Source of the DNA: Fasciolopsis buskii
Lineage: Eukaryota > Platyhelminthes > Trematoda > Plagiorchiida > Fasciolidae
NCBI GenBank assembly: GCA_008360955.1
Contig: LUCM01005952.1
Coordinates: forward strand, 190,276-254,275
Direction: 5' to 3'
Length of the DNA stretch: 64,000 bases
The notes beneath the pieces were generated by a model. That model saw only the letters and a list, made by a program, of their open reading frames with translations. It was not told the DNA's origin and did not search any database. The position numbers and the translations under genes are program-made. Of this stretch, positions 11,551 to 24,021 are shown one piece after another (position 1 is the first letter of the stretch; the number at the start of each line of letters is the position of its first letter).

Positions 11551-12207
11551 TTATGAGGGCCCCTCAAGTTGAATGCCTGAATGACCCTTCACTATTTCGA
11601 ACTCCTGAGTTAGATGTTCGCGCAAACGTCTGGCGTCTGAGAGGGGATTGCAAAGATGGAGGAGCCCTTCCTTATTGCTTTTGTGCCTTTGACCAGTCAT
11701 CATGCTGGTGGCTAGCCTCTGCATCCTTTCCAAGCAATTTATTTAATTCTGTGTTTACGGCGCTCAGGCTTAAGTAAAATACTAAGCAGTTTCTTGCAAA
11801 ATTTACTTGCAGGGGCCCAAAGGCCCACGATTTCCATCAAGGCGTCGTTCGTCTAAACCTCCAATTCCCCACTCTGGAATTGTTCACCAATTTTGCGCAG
11901 CGTTTAGAGGGCCTGGAATTGCTCGTGACAGTCAAATACAAGTCACTGGTTTGATGAAAATCCACAAGATCAATTGTCTCATCCTCTGTTTGCTCTCCTA
12001 CAGAAGTCGGGCTTCAGAGATGGCCTGTGTCATCGGTAGGTCCCACATGCGGGACCAGGCACTGACCGCTTTGGAAATTTGAACCCATGAATTAGTACGG
12101 AATTTCAATGCCGATGATCCCTCCCCTCCACAGTTCCTAATCCTTCCTTTGAGTGTGAATGTGAGAGCACCGGGCTGAGGCTGGCGAATCTGGGAAAGGG
12201 GGGACAT
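11551..12207 (-). mobile_element. Non-LTR retrotransposon RT C-terminal remnant
   Basis: Minus strand: SKAVSAWSRMWDLPMTQA at about 12,070-12,015 is the W-x-LP block of the RT thumb, where the hydrophobic core is followed by a conserved K-S/C. Then, in another frame near 11,733, ERMQRLATSMMTGQRHKSNK and REHLTQEFEIVKGHS match the QR-AT-MV-G-R-LPYEERL...LRGDLI block. Between them the frame is lost for about 250 bases. The tail of this element would lie near 11,540, just where the family C 3' end stops on the opposite strand, so the two insertions abut tail to tail. Confidence 0.6.
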
Positions 12208-12499
12208 CCACTCCGTGGCAGTTGCGTAGGGTCACAATAGAGGCGGTGCCACACGAGATAAACCGCGAGGCGCTAATCCGGGCGATATAAGTGTTCTATT
12301 CTGGCGTGGCCGAAGTTTGTCGGGGAGATTAGTCCGTTAGCTTCAGATGGATCTCTGATTTTGTTTCTTAAAAATGGGTTTTCCTTCCGGAGTTACGATT
12401 TCTACGGGGGGCTTTCCATACGGTTGTTGTGGCATGGCTAAAGATGCTGGCTCTGATGAAGGTTAGAGATCTCGGTGTAAAAATCTCCCCGGAGTGACC

Positions 12500-13720
12500 G
12501 TTTGGTACCAAGTGGAGTGCATGTCAGATATACCTCTGCTTTTCCTGATGTGAAGAGTTGGTACATCAGAAATAACTTTATCCTGTAAATGCTCAACTAA
12601 CTCGGTAGAAGTTGAGTATTAAGAAACCGGAGGATAATGCAGTTGGATGAGCCCACAAACGTTTTTCCTAGGTGCCCTCTGAACCCGTTCTACCGCTTCC
12701 CGATCTCCAACGTGGCCAGTGTGCACATCCTGGCCACAGTTTTCCAACAAGAGCCTGAAGAGGTTTCCTGGACCGTCGGAAGGTTGGCAGTGGCCAGTTG
12801 CATCAAGGACCTGCGGGTCAAGGTTGAGACGAGGAATGCTGTCTTGGTGGCAAGCTGGTGGCAATGGAAATAACAAAAGTTAACGTCCAGTCAGAAAGCT
12901 AAAACTTTGTGAATGTTGGCACTGGCTTATGGATCAAATCTTGTACTGAAGGACCTGCGTTATCCCTCCCTGTGTGGGGTCGTGCTGATGCGTTTATCTT
13001 GATAAGTGGGAAGGCCCTAATCTTCAGACTACCCCCTGGCGTTTTCTAGGGCTGAATACAAAAGCACCCAATCGGAGCTCTAGGCGGTCACGTCGGTTGC
13101 ATACATGAAAATACTGACGGGACGGGTCAGGGAGGTCGCCCGATGTATACTGAAAGCAGGACTGTGTCCAGCACCAAGATTTGTGGAGTACTAGCAAAGA
13201 TTGGAGTCTTTTGTTAGAAGGCGTTATTTGCCTGCACTGTCAGGGTGTGTCCGTTTAGAAAGCTGCGGGGAATTTACAGCAGGAAACCAACAAAACCGCA
13301 GCCTCGGAGGTTCTGGAGAAGTGGAATGCGGTGAACAGTGCGCATACAATCTGGCCTTCGGTGTGCTTATTCAATATGTCATCCATAACGTTTGGTGCAT
13401 GGCCTATAAGGAAGGAAGAGGGTATGATGTGGTTTCAAATCAGGTATTATTGCAAAGCTTCTTTTAGATTACGTTCGAAAACTTTCTCTGCGATGCTGGT
13501 TAAACAAGCTGGCTGATAGCTGGAAGGGATTGGGGGCTGTCTGTTCCAAAATCAGGTGCAATGGCCGCCTCATTTCACCTTTTGAGGAGGAACACACCAT
13601 CGGCAGGTCATCTGAGGATGGGCGCGTAGGAACTCGCTATATTATCCACCAGCACTTCTATGTTATAGGGATGGACTAGGTCAAATTTCGTTGGGCAACT
13701 GAGGTTTGGACTTGTGACCT
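12500..13720 (-). mobile_element. Non-LTR retrotransposon RT remnant
   Basis: On the minus strand near 13,520-13,450 the text SYQPACLTSIAEKVFERNLK, then EALQ and NHIIPSS, matches the RT finger motif NYRPVSLTS---K-LE--I---L--YL---LI. Further along, near 12,720-12,650, REAVERVQRAPRKNVCGLIQ matches the C-terminal ER-QR-AT-LV-GL block. Between these lies about 0.7 kb in which palm motifs A-C cannot be read with confidence. Because this copy and the neighbour at 11.5-12.2 kb each have their own C-terminal block, they are two separate insertions in the same orientation. Confidence 0.5.
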
Positions 13721-15880
13721 CACGGAAACTGCATTCGTAATTGCTGCGGGTGTGCGGCAGAGCCAGGGATGGGCAGTTGTTCGAATGAAGCTAACAAGGC
13801 TACGGAAAAATCAGACGAACGCCTCTGATACAGCGAATAAGATGAAGTTGAGGTACGTTGGGTATATTTAAGGGCTAGGGGAGCCAATGATGCTACTAGG
13901 CGCCGCATGCGCTGTTGGATAAGCGCCTCGTTTGATTGAACTCGGTCGAGAACGGCCTGGATTCCGTTTATTCTATACTGCTATGTTTTGAACCTACGTA
14001 GGTCGCAACGGGTCAGAAGATTTAAGATTTTGGGCAGGGATCCATGGATGATATCTGGCCAACAATCGAGATCTATCTTCTTAGAGACGTCTGATATGTC
14101 TGGGGAGAATTTTCGCCCATAGCATAGTGCTCTGATTCACTGGTTAGTATGGATATCTGCCCTTAGGATTAACTTCTAGAGTTTCCCAGCCATACCATTC
14201 ACTGTAAACTTGTGACATATGATATCGCACCTTAAATGAAAAAGCCCTCGGTGGCAAAGCTGTTTCTTTTATAGGCCCTAGTTATTCTTGAAGGACGGCT
14301 GTCTGACAATACAGTGGAAGAATCTTTGTGCGTTTTCAATAGCTCTCCTATCGCACTTGGGCACGTTAGGGTACAAAATTGCGACGTATTCATGCGGTGG
14401 TCTAAAACTTATCATATAACTTCCCAGCTTGCCCTTTTATATACAAAGCGCTCTACGTATAAGTTCAAAAAGCATTTGGGATCTGGCAACGTGTGTCCCA
14501 GTCTGCTGTGGAAGGTTGTAATTAGTAGAGTAACATAGCACTATGCCAGGTACTTGAGAAGTTTTGGAATCGACTGTTCCCTGAGAATTGGTGAGTTGGA
14601 TAAGAGGATTAACTTAAAAGTGACGGCAAAATTTCTCGGATGGAAATCTTTCTAACCAATATACTCGTCAAGAACTGATTGACCTTTAATTGGGCACAGT
14701 CTTTGGCAACGTAGAAGTTAAACCTCGGAATCAAACATGCGGAAAATTTTAAATTATAAACAAACTAGATGGACACCCCAGGTCCAGTTATATAGAACAG
14801 GTCATCTGGTACATGGAAAACACTGGAAGATTCAGAAACACTGCCTTGAATCACCACACCGTCCATCCTGGAGTTAACCAATAGGCACCTCCGCTCTCCC
14901 AGTCGATTTCAGAATCGCTAAAGTCCACCAGTACTACAAGTTTCTTGCTTCTGGCTAACGTCGATTGCATCAAAAGAGATAGCTCACCATGCTTACAGGA
15001 CTATCACCTGGGGATCTCCAAATTCAAAGTATATTAGGATTTATTTGAAGATCTAACGAACCATGAGATACCCCGCACTTTTCCTGGGTGCGATTCGAAA
15101 GGCGCCTCCCAGCAAGTGAGGTTTAAATAAATGGATGTGTAGATATCCGCTGTGCATCTTTGCCTACTGGTCTTCCGAGAAGAGCCACCAAACAGCGTGA
15201 ATGTGGCTTCATTGTCTACGTTAGATAATCTGAACCAACCGGAGTCTGGCAGGATCTCATGGTGAACACCCCTCAAGATGCCGATGGGGTCGGGGCTGAG
15301 ATGGGCGACAAAAGCCTCCCTGTTGGATACACCTAAGGCACCCTTCTTCTTGTCAAAATGAATTTTTAATGATATCCGAACGATTTCTGCTTCAGATCCA
15401 CCAGGTCCCAAGGTGACCGCTGAAGAATGCATTGCACCCAGCACATGCTGGTTCAAAGTTTCCGCTCCAAATTACTTGTTCCCTTTCCTTGAAAGTGCTC
15501 AGCATGGCGGTTGGACACCACGCAACTTATCCGCCATGGCACCACAATGTTCTTGACTTGGTATTTACAATAGGCTTAACTCACGTTCAGGTGTCCACTA
15601 AGGTCGGTTCATCTGAATGCGGTCATCTGCCAGTTAGCTGTTCACCTATATTCACCCCTTAGTTGATACCTCCCACCCAAACCAAGGTCATGTTTCAGAG
15701 CTCACTGGAGTCGTCTACCTGTTTTAGTTCATAACTCCACTCAGGAATCTGCTTTCTAACGCCAAAAGTGCAAGCGGACAATGACCAATGTACTCCGACC
15801 TTCCCAAGTGCCTTGACGAAATTACTTCGTCTGACACTCTAAACATACCACCCGAAAGCTTATGGCGACTGAACCTGCTA
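13720..15880. other. Unassigned region
   Basis: I recognise no gene. The longest open stretch is on the minus strand at 15,456-15,034 (140 codons). It contains FDKKKGALGVSNREAFVAHL and DSGWFRLSNVDNEATFTLFG but no motif I can assign. It has no obvious splice signals, so its status as a gene is open. Confidence 0.4.
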
Positions 15881-17676
15881 AACTCTAACGGATCGCTTTC
15901 AAAATCGAAGACTTTTTATTGTTTCTGCAAATAAATCGGCTAACTCAAACTGTAGAAACAGGACTGAACCACAGAAGCAAAGAGCGAGAGCTACAAGTTT
16001 TAAACCAACCGAACCCAGGCGCAACATTGGCAAAACTGCTTTAACGCAGAGCTGCCCCTTCTAGGTGCTTAGCCACTCAAGACCCGTATGTCACTTAAAG
16101 CAAAATTTATGTAAGCAACCCACAGGAGATTGCAGAATTCTTCGGTGAATTCATTGCTTCACCTCCGGTAAACTACAACAATCCCTCTACCTCATGCCTA
16201 CCTCACTTTACTACGGAGTCGTGCTCAAAAATCGCACTTCTTCCGAAGGATATAGCCTAGCTTTGCGTGAAAGCCAAAATCAGCTACGACTCTGAACCGG
16301 GTTCATTACCTCCAGCAGCTTTCTAGCTGGTTAGAAGTGATATTTCAATTTTGTTGGTTAACAACTTCAACTTGTCTATTCAGTGCCGCACCTTTCCGTA
16401 ACAATGGAAAACCTCTATGATTATCCCCGCCCACAAAACTGCACACGCCGTGACCCTGCCAATTACCGCCCAGCAAACCACGCCCATATAGTCTCCAGAA
16501 TTATGGGACGTCTGACTGGGGATTTTCTCATCCCCTATCTTCTGGGACATGCATTTATTAACAGTGGACAACATAGCTTTCTTCGTAAGAAATCCTGAAC
16601 TTACTGCTTGAACGCTATCGCTAAAGCCCTGAATACTGGAAGGCTAGTTGGAGTACTCTGTTTAGACATGACGAGAGTTTTCCACAGAGCGTCCCACCGT
16701 AGGTCGCTAAATAAAATCGCATGCCACAGGGATGTTGATCCAATCATGCCGTGGTTTTCATCATATCTGTCATCTGAAAACCAGGTAGTTCAAGTAAATG
16801 GCTTCATATCTGAACGTGGATCAGTGACCGGCGGTGTAATTCAAAGCAACGTTCTGCACTTCTTGCTCTTCCTGTTGGACGTCAACGTCAACGATGTCTT
16901 TAATGTTATTCGGAACAACGTCTGTTTTCTCTTTGCTTCAGGCTGCAAAATTGTTTACACATTTCGCCCTGAAGCCCTGAAGTCCACCATAAGCAACATA
17001 TTGCAAGACCCGGAGTCACTCAGCTCCCGGGAAAACGACTGGATAATCAAATTATCCGCTGAGAAATGCAGCATCACAAAAATGCGTTATACCCCAAGAG
17101 AACCCCAACTTGCTAACCAAGTCATCCCATTACCTGTCAAGTTCGAGCCATGGGCCTAAATTATGCGTGTACCTTAAACGTAATGCAACATGATCTCATC
17201 CAACTTGCAAAAGCAAACAAATTATTAGGGTCGCTCTGCAAAACTTTGAAGTTGGAAGAAAGCAACCTACACCTCTTTAGAACCCAACTCAGATAAACTC
17301 TGGTGTGTTACTCTCTAGTCTGCTGGAACATGAGGCAGTGCAACAGAGTGGCAACTGGAAACGTCTAGCGTGCATTTACCAACCAGTTGGTAGGCTACTC
17401 TGCGAACCATCTATTACAGCCAACGTTGTTGTTAAACATTCATCATTATTGAACAAGCTTTCCCGGCATTTACGCATTTTGTCTCCACCATCTGTTGCAG
17501 TTAAAAAAGAGTATGCAGGGCAGTCACTTTTCCATTTTTCATTCATCTATGTTGCCCATACTCACCTGACAATCTAATGTATGAAACTGGATTGGGTTTT
17601 TAAAACGGATCGATGTTGCCATTTTGCTAACCGTGGGAAATGAAATATATGTCACCACTTAAATAAATAAATAAAG
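15880..17676 (+). mobile_element. Family B CR1/jockey-like retrotransposon (best preserved RT, 3' end complete)
   Basis: Plus-strand motifs appear in order. NPQEIAEFFGEFIASPPVNY at about 16,120 is the EN-RT linker. SLPPAA near 16,310 is followed by DPANYRPANHAHIVSRIMGR and GQHSFLRKKS at 16,450-16,597 (fingers). LVGVLCLDMTRVFHRASHRR at about 16,640 is motif A, with the usual AFD altered. WFSSYLSSENQVVQVNG and GGVIQSNVLHFLLFLLDVNV follow, then VCFLFASGCKIVY near 16,925. That last block is the catalytic FADD box changed to FASG. The thumb follows (HDLIQLAKANKLLGSLCKTL) and then the MRQCNRVATGNV block near 17,340. The 183-codon open frame at 16,608-17,159 covers the palm. The 3' UTR ends in an (AAAT)n tail. 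A few stops and the lost DD make it inactive. Confidence 0.8.
17659..17675 (+). repeat. (AAAT)n 3' tail
   Basis: TTAAATAAATAAATAAA directly follows the 3' UTR of the family B element and marks its insertion end. It differs from the (ATT)n tails of families A and C. Confidence 0.75.
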
Positions 17677-17679
17677 GGC

Positions 17680-20600
17680 CAAAACTCGCTCGAAATCTTG
17701 AAGTCGTTTTTCCTCTGAGGATTCCAAATTTGAACTTTCTATGTCCGCTTTCTACTTCTGCATCCAAAGTGTGCTTTTTAATGAAATAACAATGGTGCAT
17801 TTCTCCAAAACTCCGAGAGACATGCGTACTCGCAGGATCAGGTGGTGCAATGTTATAACACAACGCATCGAGCAGCATAGCTCAAAGGTAGAGTCAGAAA
17901 ACGGATACGTTAATATTGCACATAGTTACCAGCAGGCCAATGTGGGTACCGTTTAGCTCATTGCTCTGCGTTTGGTTGCGCCAATAGCACGTATCGCAAA
18001 TGCAAAATTCGGTTGGGAGAAAATGGAGAGCGTCAGGATGTGGCCGAATTGTTTAAAATGTAACAGGTTTGTGCAAGGCCGACGGAAGGTAATCTGCGGC
18101 AAACGAAGTCAATGAATCATGAGTGGCGAATGAACAGTTTATAAACCTAGCTACAACGACTAGAGGAAAAGACGGAGGTAGAAGACAATCTAGTAACATC
18201 AAAATGGGGATGGAACCCGACGGTCATGCATTGTACGGTGGATTCTGCAATCAAGGGAAGATAATAAATCGTTCGGAAGCATTAAGTCGATCAGAATAAT
18301 GGCGTGAACAATGGTGAATCATTGCCCAAAGGCGTTGCGGGAGAGATCGTCGCCAAATGTGAGGAGGAAAATGCTGAGTGGTATGCAACAGTAGATGAAA
18401 TGACCAATGGCAGTGTGAAACGAGGTTGGATCTTTCTGGTTCCATTCAGTGATGGGATCGGATTATTATTGGTGGCATTGAGAATAATACCTAATTGGGG
18501 AATTGGAGCAGAAATCCGGAGTTATGATGGTAGCTGAATGCCAGGGTTTATATACGGGTGATTTCGTAGATGTTCACTGCTGATGCAATGGGCGTGTTAC
18601 CAGCATCTAGGTCAAGGTATGTAATGAAGGTTTGCTTATTTCATAGCACGCTTCCGCTGGAAATTACATTTTGTGGCCCCCAGTTCCGAGCGGACTTGTC
18701 GCAGGGACCGTAATTAATCGTTGGCAAACCGTGCTGTTTTCGAACGGCCTAGGACGTAGGCCTTTTTGACCGACCTGAGTGGTCTTCGCGGTGCGTTTAG
18801 ACAAGCAAACATAACGTAGGAAACGGCAGTCTGGAAAGTGCTCCAGATGAAGGGTTATGATAAATGACAAAGAAAATTTAAATAGGTAATTAAAAGGGTC
18901 GAGAATTATGGGAGTTAATGGGAAAGGGAGAAAGACATTTTATTTGCACGTCTGCAAGTTGGAAAGCTTTGGGCAAGGTGGTTTATCAAGGGGAATATTC
19001 CCTTATTTTAGTTCGGACTATTCAATTTCCCAGGGAGGACGGAGGGGGTTAATCTTAGTTATTTTCCATGTAACACTAGTGTACTAGGCTCTCTTGTGCC
19101 TTCAGACGGAGTGCTGTGGAAAGCAGAGGCTAATTAGAAATAAGATGTGGATTAGAGCTTGGGTCTTGGATAACCTGGTGAGTGCAATCGGGTCAGGAAT
19201 TAACATGCCCCTCTGGAATATCACGAGTACGAAGTGTAGTAGGATGAGAGAAATCCAAAGACTTACGGCGATGGGAGAAACTGAAAAGAAAGCAAAAACA
19301 AGTCAGCCGCTTGGGGAGTATCTATAGGGGGAAGCCAAGAGGGTAGCTGAAAGCAGTACGGCGAAGGTTGGATGGGGGCTGTCGCTGATATAGTTTAAGA
19401 ATAACAAAGTGCACTAGGAGCTAGGTTGGAGGATTTGCTGTTAGCCAATCCTAGAATAATCAACAGTGGTAGAACACTGACATCTTTCATTCTGGCCATT
19501 TGATGGTGAGTGTGCACCTGTGAAGAGGGGAAAACCGGTAGCGGAGAATGCTAATGTTACTGTTGTTGATAATGTGACGGTTGTTTTAGAACTCCTGAGC
19601 ATACGTACCCGGCGTGCACATGGGAGACGGGGTTTGGGGTGAAAACTTAGATGGGCGGGACCGTATATACATGTGGGGAATCCAGTGCGCTAATACCTCA
19701 CTAAGTCTGCAGCATAAGAACCAGTGGCATACCAGGTAAACACTGGCATTGCGGGGTTTCCCATTTCTCAGGATCGGGTTTAGGCTAATGGGAGGCCCAC
19801 CCGATGCCCAAGGTCGCCCATTTCCTCCAAAGCCTGGGATATGGGCATTGGTCAATTTAAGGACTTGGGTGACAATTAGGTAACTATTTAAGGCTGCCCT
19901 AAAACTGGACTGGTTCTGTGTGCCCCCAATGCAAATGGGAAGTTTGTTCCAAAGCTAAGCGTAAACAACAAGAAAGAAATGCGACCTTAAAGAGAAATTT
20001 GCGGTTTCTGTATAGATGGTTAGAGACCTTTGACAGAAAGGGTAGGGGCTATGAGATGACAATATAGGTGAGCAGGTGGAAAAGGAACGCCTATTTGCCA
20101 TGGTCTTTTTTGTTTTACTTGCCATTATTTTCACAATAGCGCTATAGAGAACTACCCTCGCCTCTCATTCCCAAGTTCAAACTGATCTCAGACACTAACG
20201 CATACCACCTTTATGCATATACTTTCACGTCCGATGCATCTCACCCTTTTGACTTCACAAACGACTCCTATTTTTCAACAATCTGGCTTCGTACCCATGA
20301 ACCTTATTGCTTTAACTATGTAGACGGGTGCTTACGTAAAACTCTTGCTCTCATACTCACCTAACCAGTTAAAAAGCCAACGCCAAAACGGTGTGGTGTC
20401 CCTACTTGAACGTCGTCTTTGAACAGCCATTTGAACTGTCACCTCCAATTCCTACTCTTAATCATAACCTCTCCGTAAGCAAATGACTTTCGCTAGTTGG
20501 AATCATCTTTGTTTCTGCCGAACCCAAACGATTCTCTCCAGGCGAAACCAGGTCGGCATCTTGAATTATTTCTCTCTCACTCCTCAGAGATATACCTCTT

Positions 20601-23600
20601 TCCATTTCAGACACTTTGGACCTCATATTACATTGTGAACATGAAGTCCTGCGTGGTTTCTTTCTTTCCTTAGTGACAGTTTACTTTTACCATACCTGCT
20701 GGTCCCGACCATTTTGTGCCGCAAACGTATGGTCTCCTAGAGTGGACCATAATCGATAATTTGTACACTGTGAATTAAAGCAGACCCTAGAACATTTGCC
20801 TTTTCCAGCTCGTTTTGTATTTATTTTTACTGCGGTTGTTCATTGTCCTTATTCATAAATACCGGTTGATTTCCCTGTACTCATGAGCTTAGAGGATTCA
20901 CACGCTAGATTGGCTTGTCCACCTATTTATACACACCCAAAACACCGGGATTTCTATTAGCATCAGCCACCATCCCCGTATTTTGGGTTGCATTATAAGT
21001 TCTAGCATATTCCTTTTTTGAGCCATTCATTCCATTGATCGCCTCTCGATGCGCAGCTGGCAGCAAGGCTGGACCGCCGCCAGCTCTTTTTCTTTCCAGG
21101 CCGTTAAGTTCCGCTTGCATGCAAACAATTACCTCATACTCTGGCGACAGCGGTTTCTGCTACCCTGGGATTGTCCACTCATGAAAACCTGATGCCTTGA
21201 CTCTCCTACATGCACCACAGTCAGATGCCCTCCCTCACTTCCCGAGTGCGCCAGCGTTATTACAATAGTGTGAGGCGCGGTCATATCCACTGCTTTCGCT
21301 GACACACATCTGGCGAGCAGCTCGGCTTCAGCGGTGTACGAGCGCAGATGGGTTGGCAGGTTATACCTCCTGCGTTCACTCCCAAACGGTGATTTTGGGT
21401 TGGGTGGCCAGCACTCGGTCAGCCCCACCCATTAGCACTGTTGCGATGAACATCCCTCTAGCACTTGTGCTAACGTGCACATTTTGCGCTGCCTTCCTCC
21501 TGCTTCTTTCCAAAGTTCTTTGGCCGAATCCGTTCAGGGCGCACTTAAGGGGAAAATGTTATACTGGCGTCTGATATCAGCTGACGTTCTGCATGCAACT
21601 CAACTTTCTTCCTGACAGTGGCTAAGGATCATCATTTCTCAGAACCTCTATTATGGCCTGCCACATCCGGCAACAGATTGCTGCTTCTGGCAATTGTTCT
21701 TCACAAGAGTCCACCTGACATTGCTTCATTTAACTCCGGTTCCCGTTCTTCTCTTGTAAACTCCACCTCTACCACTGGACCTGACTGAAACTTACGAAAT
21801 CAAAATGACCCAAAGCAAACTTCGTGAATCAAACGTACGATTGCATAGTTTCTGTCACCTGCGGCCTCCTCTACCTGCCTAATGAACCGTGCTTCCGCTA
21901 TTCGGCTTTTTATGCTGCTCTTGTCCGTTTAGTTTACTGCTCACCAGACTGTGAAATCAGCTATAAACTGCCGACAGGTTTCCGTCCCCTGATTTAGTGC
22001 ATTCTTCTTATCACGCTTTTTTCTTCCCTGTGTCCATTTCGCGCTTTTTCCCAATTATCAGGGATCTCATCAATTTATTGAATATTCTCGCAGCCTTATT
22101 AATCCGTCTTGGGCTGTCGCGTACATGTGGCAAATTGCAAGACGAGGAAAAAAGATATCCAGCGGTACTGGCGAGAACTTCCCGTCGGACTCAAATTCCC
22201 ACGTAGAATTTCGTTACATTTCGTTGCCGGTTGTGCTCTTACCATGCAAGTTTAACCTGACATATTGCACGTGAGCCCTTTTAATTTCTGCTACTCCCTT
22301 CGCACGTTATGACTATGAGCATCGCATGTCTTGGCACTGTCCAAAGCACGAAATATTAGCTTGTTTATACATTACTTGGTCACCCATATGCTCCGGGTTT
22401 TCTTCATAGCGATCACGCCTTCTTTCATATTCTCAATAGCCCCTTCACCTTGATGGCCGCACAAATTAGTGTACTATACCCATGGTTTGCTTGCATATGT
22501 TCCCTGTTAATTTGCTGTGTTTGCTATACTTCATCCTGTGCTGTTCTCGAATGCAGTGTCTGAATGTTGTGTCTTCGGCCAGTGTCCGTAGCGTCCAACA
22601 CTGCTTGTGTTAATTTTTTCTCGAAAGTAAACTTTTTCGTGCAGTCGGTTAGGGTTAATTTAGGTCAGATCAATCCCCAGGAGGCCAGGCTTTAGCCATA
22701 AGTGCCGCCTTCCTCTTTGCTGTTCAACTAGAAGGTAGTTCAATGCCCTCTGAAGCACCTTGTTCATGGACCTTCTTTGATTACAAACTGCTCCCGGGTT
22801 TTGCCTAGGTTAGTCGCTGAAAGCCCAGGAATCAATAAAAAGGAAACACAGCAACACAGCTTTTCACATTAAGTTTATATTTATTTTTTGTTATTTTTTT
22901 CTTCGGTATTTCTTCTTATTCCAATGGTTTCTCGTTATTACCTTCCATTGCTTTCATTTTTTATAATTTCGTTTTTTCTGTTTTTCGGCTTTTCTTCTTT
23001 CCCGGTTCGTATTTCTGATTCCTCATTCCTTTTCCCTTTTATCTCGCTTTCGCCTAATTTAACCACCTCATTTCAATTGTCTATTTTCCTGGGTGCTTTG
23101 GCTTTTCACGGGGTATCGGAGTAGACATCAGATAAAATAATGAGATCATGGGTCGAAATCACATTGACCCTTAAGATAAAATCTATTCTGATCACGTTTT
23201 CGTTCTTTCGTCTTCGGTACTGCTGCGGGATGATGAAACCACTAATTTCGTTCTTTCAGTTTTCTAAAGGTTGGCTTCGAGCGCTGTTTATTATTTCTGC
23301 TTCACGCTGGAATATATCTATAGGGATTAATTGGCCTTTCTTCTTGTCTTAAGGTATGCTCAGCATCACTTAACCAATGCGGTACCTGTGGCTCTTTTTT
23401 GAGCATCACGCAAATACCGGAAGTGACCTCAGCCGTTGGCCTGATGGGGGCATGACCTCCCCTAAGGTGGAATAAACATCCGAATGCTAAACCCCTTGGA
23501 ATTCTCATTACAGCCTGCAACATCATTTCCCATTTCACGCCCTTTTTAACTGCTTTACTGCACATCAACAATGTGAATTTTGGGCACCGCTGTGCAAAGC

Positions 23601-24020
23601 AAAGCCAAAACCTTTACATTGCATCTCCCTAACTGACCCATTTATCACACCCATTGGCTTAGGTGGCATTCGCATGGCATGAACCTCATCAGGCTTCCAT
23701 CTGCGGTCCGAATCTTCCTTCCGCGGTTGCAATCTTCAGATTTCACCTCGTCCAGCGGGTTCTGCATTTATCGCGCGACCGTCCGATTATGCATTTTGGT
23801 CCCATAATGCTTGGCTGTGCAGGACAACTTGCTAGAATTTCATTGCAAGCAGATTGTAAGTTATACGGACGCTCGCTGCTTTACTAAGAAGCCTGTTTCT
23901 TTTACTTTCCAGCTTTTTCACTGACTGGTTTCCCTCAGTCCAAAGAAAGTGACCCCTGCCACCTCATTCTATCTGCGTTTAAAGAGTTTGAATATATAGT
24001 CCCGGGCTCTATCATCGATA
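17680..24020. other. Unassigned region with pyrimidine-rich block
   Basis: No recognisable gene in about 6.3 kb. From about 20,100 to 23,350 the plus strand is visibly rich in C and T, with TTTTC-type runs between 22,860 and 23,080. The flank at 18,000-19,500 is G-rich. Minus-strand open stretches at 18,870-18,664, 19,855-19,586 and 21,428-21,129 have no motif I can name. The last ends at AGTATGAG followed by GTAATT, which could be a splice donor but has no matched acceptor. The composition may reflect strand-biased old repeats or an intron. Confidence 0.4.
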
Positions 24021-24021
24021 C

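Noticed and set aside
15034..15456. 140-codon minus-strand open frame
   Set aside because: No recognised domain, no clear splice or start context and no second copy in the window; not called as a gene.
17865..17900. tRNA A-box-like text TAGCTCAAAGGTAGAGTC
   Set aside because: No B box or foldable cloverleaf follows at the right distance.
21129..21428. 99-codon minus-strand frame with a donor-like GTAATT
   Set aside because: No matched acceptor and no recognised protein; weaker than the three exon candidates listed.
22860..23124. Hydrophobic plus-strand frame resembling a membrane protein
   Set aside because: It comes from a T/C-rich tract, and such DNA gives F/L/S-rich text by chance.
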